Part shown: positions 24,757-28,083 of the stretch, in pieces
How positions within the stretch are numbered: position 1 is the first letter of the stretch
Layout of the letters: each line of letters opens with the position of its first letter
From: an uncultured Clostridia bacterium
Lineage (GTDB): Bacteria; Bacillota; Clostridia; Oscillospirales; Acutalibacteraceae
Assembly (NCBI GenBank): GCA_944381295.1
Contig: CALWKP010000051.1
Coordinates: forward strand, 1-28,083
DNA length: 28,083 bases
Direction of reading: 5' to 3'
Translations under genes and position numbers: made by a program
Notes under the pieces: model-generated
Told to the model about the DNA's origin: nothing
The model's input: only the letters and a program-made list of their open reading frames with translations
Database searches by the model: none

Positions 24757-24785
24757 ATTATAGAGGAAATAGAGAAGGACTTCAA
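24757..24785 (-). promoter_or_regulatory. Promoter of nagA
   Basis: On the - strand TTGAAG (24780-24785) and a perfect TATAAT (24757-24762) are 17 bases apart, giving a start point about 25 bases before the nagA ATG. Confidence 0.75.
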
Positions 24786-24860
24786 GACGAAGGGGAAAAG
24801 TATCTTAGAAACGTCTTTTTTGCCATCGTGTAACAAGGAGGAGGTACTTGTTCCAACGTT

Positions 24861-24882
24861 GGGACCTTAGCGAGAAGGTCCC
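24861..24882. other. Short inverted repeat between divergent promoters
   Basis: GGGACCTT (24861-24868) pairs with AAGGTCCC (24875-24882) around a 6-base loop, next to the palindrome CCAACGTTGG (24853-24862). No T tract follows on either strand. It lies between the nagA promoter and the promoter of the DRTGG cassette and may be a protein-binding site; no assignment can be made. Confidence 0.4.
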
Positions 24883-24954
24883 CCAAAAGCACACGGATGA
24901 AAAACTTTTTTAACACTTGTAAGGAAACCATAGCTTCCCTAATCTCAAGGGATA

Positions 24955-24963
24955 TGTTATAAT
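24955..24963 (+). promoter_or_regulatory. Extended -10 promoter of the DRTGG/hydrogenase-like cassette
   Basis: TGTTATAAT (24955-24963) is a perfect extended -10 element. The expected -35 position (24935-24940) reads TTCCCT, a poor match. Transcription would begin about 24970, leaving a leader of about 50 bases. Confidence 0.65.
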
Positions 24964-25021
24964 AGTAACACAAATTAAAAAGTAACCGGCAAATAAATTG
25001 TACAAATCGGGAGGAGAATGT

Positions 25022-25372
25022 ATGAAGGTTCGCGATATCATCAAAATTTTGGACGCAAAGGTCCTGCTCGAAGGTGATCTCGACGCGGAAGTAGTAACGG
25101 CTTGCGGGAGCGATATGATGAGCGATGTACTTGCTTTTGTCAAAGATCAATCGGTTTTGCTGACAGGGTTGATGAACCCCCAGGTGGTACGGACGGCGGA
25201 AATGATGGATATGCGCTGCATCATCTTTGTCCGTGGAAAAGAGGTGGACCCGTCGGTAGTTCAGCTTGCGGATCAGAAGGGGATCACCGTGTTACAGACC
25301 CGGTATCGAATGTTTACAGCCTGCGGTCTGCTGTATTCCAACGGGCTGCGGGGAGGTTGTGAAGGCGCATGA
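25022..25372 (+). CDS. DRTGG-domain protein, first copy
   Basis: The 116-residue protein reads MKVRDIIKILDAKVLLEGDL, then ACGSDMMSDVLAFVKDQSVL and LTGLMNPQVVRTAEMMDMRC, the pattern of stand-alone DRTGG domains, a fold otherwise found in phosphotransacetylase and CBS-type pyrophosphatases where it may bind nucleotides or aid assembly. The ATG at 25022 follows GGGAGGAG; a TTG at 24998 is an unlikely alternative. The TGA overlaps the start of the next gene (ATGA), so translation is coupled. It opens a five-gene cassette that I recall as recurring in Clostridia; its own function is not established. Confidence 0.85.
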   Translation: MKVRDIIKILDAKVLLEGDLDAEVVTACGSDMMSDVLAFVKDQSVLLTGLMNPQVVRTAEMMDMRCIIFVRGKEVDPSVVQLADQKGITVLQTRYRMFTACGLLYSNGLRGGCEGA

Positions 25373-25794
25373 GCATGCTGTCGTTAAAATATGTAGTGCC
25401 CGGCGATGATTTTACGCGCGCGGGAGAGGCGTCGAGCGACGTCAAACATAAGCTCAAACAATTGGGATATGATTCCAAGGCAATCCGTCGGGTGGCGATT
25501 GCAATGTATGAGGGCGAGATTAATATGGTGATCCACGCGGGAGGCGGGGAAGCGTTTGTGGAGATTTCGCCGGAAGAGGTAGAGATTCAGCTGGTGGACC
25601 ACGGGCCAGGGATTCCGGATGTGGAGAAGGCGATGCAGGCGGGATATTCCACTGCGCCGGACAATGTAAGAAGCCTGGGATTTGGGGCCGGAATGGGGCT
25701 GCCGAACATCAAGAAATATACGGACGAATTGAAAATAGATACCGAAGTTGGCAAAGGGACCACATTGACCATGAAAGTGTTTGCCGGCCATTGA
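25369..25794 (+). CDS. Anti-sigma-factor-type histidine kinase-like ATPase
   Basis: The 141-residue protein is a lone GHKL ATP-binding domain, like the RsbW/SpoIIAB serine kinases. The N box is E48-G-E50-I-N52 in YEGEINMVIHA, the G1 box is VDHGPGIPDVEKA (D77), and the G2 box is LGFGAGMGLPNIKK (about 103-116). No histidine phosphorylation domain or sensor domain is attached. Starts at 25369 (overlapping the previous stop) or 25375 are both possible. In RsbW-like systems the partner is a sigma factor or antagonist; none is visible here, so the target could be the neighbouring iron-sulfur protein or a distant factor. That link is inference. Confidence 0.88.
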   Translation: MSMLSLKYVVPGDDFTRAGEASSDVKHKLKQLGYDSKAIRRVAIAMYEGEINMVIHAGGGEAFVEISPEEVEIQLVDHGPGIPDVEKAMQAGYSTAPDNVRSLGFGAGMGLPNIKKYTDELKIDTEVGKGTTLTMKVFAGH

Positions 25795-25817
25795 TCGGTG
25801 GATAGAGGAGGATCGGT

Positions 25818-27140
25818 ATGGACCGTTTTTTCCATTCCGTTACGCTCGAAAGCGAAAAATGTGTTGGATGCACGAATTGCATTAAACGCTGCCCGACTGA
25901 AGCGATCAGGGTCAGGAACGGGAAAGCACATATTATCTCCGAGCGTTGTATCGATTGCGGGGAATGTATCCGGGTATGCCCGCATCATGCCAAAAAAGCG
26001 CAGTATGACCATCTGAATATTATCGAGGGATTCCGCTATAAGATCGCTTTGCCGGCTCCCTCGCTGTATGGCCAGTTCAACAACCTGGACGATATTGATA
26101 TCGTGTTGACCGGGTTGAAAAAGATGGGATTTGATGATGTATTTGAAGTATCCCGAGCGGCAGAACTGGTTTCCGATGCCACCAGAAAATGTATGGCCGA
26201 AGGGAACCTGCTGCGTCCGGTCATCAGCTCCGCGTGCCCGGCGGTAGTGCGGCTGATCCGGGTACGGTTCCCGGATCTATGCGACCATGTGCTTCCGCTG
26301 AATGCCCCCATGGAAACGGCCGCATTGCTGGCAAAAGAGGAAGTTTCCAAAAGGGAAGGGATCCCGATGAAAGAGATTGGGGCGTTTTTTATTACCCCGT
26401 GTCCGGCAAAGGTGACGGATATCCGGGTGCCGATCGGGACAGCGGATTCCGCAGTGGATGGTGCAATCGCGATCAGTGAGATTTTTCCGAAACTGACGTC
26501 GGCCATGGAAAAACTGGAGAAGGTGGAACCCTTGTCTAAGTCGGGAGTCATCGGTGTAGGATGGGCATCGTCAGGAGGAGAATCGGCGGCGCTGCTCGAT
26601 GAAAAATATCTGGCTGCGGACGGGATCGACAATGTGATCCGCGTTCTGGAAGAGCTGGAGGATGAGAGGATCCGGGAACTGGATTTTATTGAATTGAATG
26701 CCTGCTCCGGCGGATGTGTCGGGGGCGTGCTCTGTGTGGAGAACGCTTATGTGGCGAAGGCACGGCTGCAAAAACTGCGCAAATATTTGCCGGTAGCGCA
26801 GAATCATCTGGAAAATGGGATTCCGGGGCTTATGGAATGGAACGAAGACCTGGAGTTTGCTCCGGTGCTCAAATTGTCGGATAATCTCAGTGAAGCGATG
26901 CGGATGATGTCGGAAATCGACGCCATGTGCCGCGAATTTCCGGGATTGGATTGCGGTGCCTGCGGGGCGCCGTCTTGCCGCGCATTTGCAGAGGACGTGG
27001 TGCGCGGGGTAGCGCAGAAGAGCAGTTGTATTTTTGTATTGAAGGAGCAGATTCAGAATATGGCGGATACCCTGTCTGCAATCGGCGGATTTATGCCGGC
27101 AGGGTCGAAACCGGATGAGGAGAATCGGAATGACGGTTAA
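25818..27140 (+). CDS. [FeFe]-hydrogenase-like iron-sulfur protein, putative sensory type
   Basis: This 440-residue protein has four parts. Residues 15-55 form a 2[4Fe-4S] ferredoxin (C15, C18, C21, C25; C44, C47, C50, C54). Residues about 70-330 match the hydrogenase catalytic domain: SSACP (C140), TPCPAK (C195, K198) and NACSGGCVGG (C296, C300) correspond to the three H-cluster motifs. Residues 379-404 give a further Fe-S motif, CGACGAPSC plus C404. In the first motif alanine 139 replaces the cysteine that relays protons in catalytic enzymes, a change described in putative sensory [FeFe] hydrogenases. It is shorter than catalytic forms. GAGGAGGATC is the ribosome binding site. With an ATPase and DRTGG proteins around it, a sensing role is more likely than bulk hydrogen production. 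Confidence 0.85.
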   Translation: MDRFFHSVTLESEKCVGCTNCIKRCPTEAIRVRNGKAHIISERCIDCGECIRVCPHHAKKAQYDHLNIIEGFRYKIALPAPSLYGQFNNLDDIDIVLTGLKKMGFDDVFEVSRAAELVSDATRKCMAEGNLLRPVISSACPAVVRLIRVRFPDLCDHVLPLNAPMETAALLAKEEVSKREGIPMKEIGAFFITPCPAKVTDIRVPIGTADSAVDGAIAISEIFPKLTSAMEKLEKVEPLSKSGVIGVGWASSGGESAALLDEKYLAADGIDNVIRVLEELEDERIRELDFIELNACSGGCVGGVLCVENAYVAKARLQKLRKYLPVAQNHLENGIPGLMEWNEDLEFAPVLKLSDNLSEAMRMMSEIDAMCREFPGLDCGACGAPSCRAFAEDVVRGVAQKSSCIFVLKEQIQNMADTLSAIGGFMPAGSKPDEENRNDG

Positions 27141-27462
27141 AGAATTGGCGGAGAAATTGGGGATGACGTTCCTGGCAGGGGAAAGCGGAGGCGATCGTGA
27201 GATCGAGGGCTGTTATGTTGGGGATTTGTTGAGTTGGGTGATGGCACGTGCGGAATCCGGAGACGTATGGATTACAGTGATGGGAAACGTCAATGCGATT
27301 GCGGTAGCGTCGCTGACGGATAGTGCATGTATTGTCCTGGCGGAATCAGCGGGGCTGGATCAGGATGCGAAGGAGCGTGCAGACCAGCAAGAGATTCCGG
27401 TACTGGCGACGGAGAAGGATAGTTTTGCAACAGCGGTAGCGGTAGCGGGGTATCTTCCGTAA
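27130..27462 (+). CDS. DRTGG-domain protein, second copy
   Basis: The 110-residue protein reads MTVKELAEKLGMTFLAGESG, GCYVGDLLSWVMARAESGDV and WITVMGNVNAIAVASLTDSA, a second stand-alone DRTGG-type protein clearly divergent from the copy at 25022. The ATG at 27130 follows GATGAGGAGA and overlaps the end of the hydrogenase-like gene by 11 bases; an ATG at 27115 is in frame but less well placed. Its stop overlaps the PHP gene start (TAATG). Two such proteins flanking the hydrogenase-like subunit suggests they work as partners in one complex, which is inference. Confidence 0.83.
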   Translation: MTVKELAEKLGMTFLAGESGGDREIEGCYVGDLLSWVMARAESGDVWITVMGNVNAIAVASLTDSACIVLAESAGLDQDAKERADQQEIPVLATEKDSFATAVAVAGYLP

Positions 27463-28083
27463 TGCCGCGGGTGCTGTATGACCTGCATCTTCATTCCTGC
27501 CTGTCGCCGTGCGGCAGCGACGATATGACGCCGTATAACCTGGTAAATATGGCGGCGTTGTTGGGATACGGAATGGTCGCAATAACAGACCACAATAGCT
27601 GCCTGAATACGGGAGCAGCGGTAGAAGCAGGGGAAAAAGCAGGGATTGTCGTAGTGCCGGGGATGGAACTGACGACCGAAGAAGACGCGCATGTGGTGTG
27701 TCTGTTCCGGGATGTGGAAGGTGCGATGGGGTTCCACGATCTGGTGGCGGGCCGGAGGATACGGATCCCAAACCGGGTGGAAATTTTTGGCCGTCAGTTG
27801 ATCATGGACAGCGAAGACAAGGTTCTGGGGGAAGAACCTGACCTGTTGATCAACGCGACGGGAATCGGAGCGAATGAAGTTGTGGGGCTGGCGCGGCAGT
27901 TTGGCGGGACAGCGTTCCCGGCGCATGTGGATAAAGATTCATACAGTCTGATCGCGTCGTTGGGCGCGATTCCGCCGGAAGCAGGATTCCGGGCGGCAGA
28001 GATCAGTCCAACCGGGAATCTGCACAGTCTGCTGCGGAGCAACCCGGAGCTGGAAGGGATGATGTTGCTGAGAAATTCAGATG
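27462..28083 (+). CDS. PHP-domain metal-dependent phosphoesterase (3' end outside window)
   Basis: At least 207 codons are present and the frame is still open at the window end. The start MPRVLYDLHLHSCLSPCGSD gives the HxH metal motif of PHP domains, followed by MVAITDHNSCLNTGAAVEAG and VVVPGMELTTEEDAHVVCLF, with PAHVDKD near residue 152 as a later metal site. PHP proteins hydrolyse phosphoesters, including nucleotides and DNA ends, and the exact substrate is unknown here. The ATG overlaps the previous stop (TAATG), so it belongs to the same operon and is translationally coupled. There is little room for a separate ribosome binding site. Confidence 0.88.
   Translation, partial: MPRVLYDLHLHSCLSPCGSDDMTPYNLVNMAALLGYGMVAITDHNSCLNTGAAVEAGEKAGIVVVPGMELTTEEDAHVVCLFRDVEGAMGFHDLVAGRRIRIPNRVEIFGRQLIMDSEDKVLGEEPDLLINATGIGANEVVGLARQFGGTAFPAHVDKDSYSLIASLGAIPPEAGFRAAEISPTGNLHSLLRSNPELEGMMLLRNSD

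Noticed and set aside
24784..24820. AAGACG/CGTCTT followed by six T, resembling a + strand terminator
   Set aside because: The stem is only six pairs with a 22-base loop, no + strand gene lies upstream, and the bases are part of the nagA promoter region.
24861..24890. Possible T-box antiterminator because of GGGACC...GGTCCC
   Set aside because: The T-box consensus and specifier stem are absent and it lies upstream of the mapped promoter rather than in a leader.
24848..24913. A 21-codon TTG-started leader peptide behind the strong AAGGAGGAGGT at 24834
   Set aside because: The + strand promoter of the cassette lies downstream of it at 24955, and no promoter is seen upstream, so it is unlikely to be transcribed in that sense.
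1..28083. CRISPR arrays, tRNA or rRNA genes, insertion sequences
   Set aside because: No regularly spaced direct repeats, tRNA-like T-loop sequence GGTTCGAATCC, rRNA segments or transposase frames were seen on either strand.

Overview
The window looks like a chromosomal segment of an anaerobic Gram-positive bacterium of the class Clostridia, probably in or near the Oscillospirales. The evidence is the spc-alpha ribosomal order with secY-adk-map-KOW gene-infA-rpmJ, a zinc-ribbon S14, a four-cysteine adenylate kinase, strong AGGAGG ribosome binding sites, a dockerin-bearing secreted protein, and a DRTGG / histidine-kinase-like ATPase / [FeFe]-hydrogenase-like / PHP gene cluster. The placement is inferred from gene order and protein similarity remembered, not searched.

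Layout. (1) 8-9912, + strand: the end of the ribosomal protein supercluster, rplX-rplE-rpsZ-rpsH-rplF-rplR-rpsE-rpmD-rplO-secY-adk-map-KOW gene-infA-rpmJ-rpsM-rpsK-rpsD-rpoA-rplQ, closed by a terminator. Two essential genes here are broken as written: rpsH has an ACG in place of its start codon and an in-frame TAG, and rpsE lacks one base near its 5' end. (2) 10024-12452, +: a serC-serA serine-biosynthesis operon with its own promoter and terminator. (3) 12510-13040, -: a small membrane protein resembling the CrtO-type acyltransferase of staphyloxanthin synthesis. (4) 13261-21398: an ArsR-like regulator on the - strand, diverging from a + strand carbohydrate-uptake operon (lipoprotein binding protein, two permeases, a large cytoplasmic glycosidase-like protein and a URO-D-fold protein). 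No transporter ATPase is present. (5) 21714-23219, -: a secreted protein with a Glu-Pro linker and a dockerin-like calcium-binding module. (6) 23342-23449: a GC-rich palindromic element able to fold as a closed three-hairpin structure. (7) 23580-24725, -: nagA. (8) 25022-28083, +: a tightly packed cassette of DRTGG protein, anti-sigma-type ATPase, hydrogenase-like iron-sulfur protein, second DRTGG protein and PHP-domain protein; the last runs off the window.

How the parts fit: the first 12.4 kb is housekeeping. The middle is a regulated carbohydrate import and processing unit whose substrate cannot be told from sequence. The last cassette has the look of a redox or hydrogen-sensing signalling unit: its hydrogenase-like protein keeps the cysteines expected to hold an H-cluster but has alanine in place of the proton-relay cysteine. 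None of the 35 called genes ends in TAG, which is worth noting beside the TAG inside rpsH, although local sequence error is the simpler explanation for the damaged ribosomal genes.
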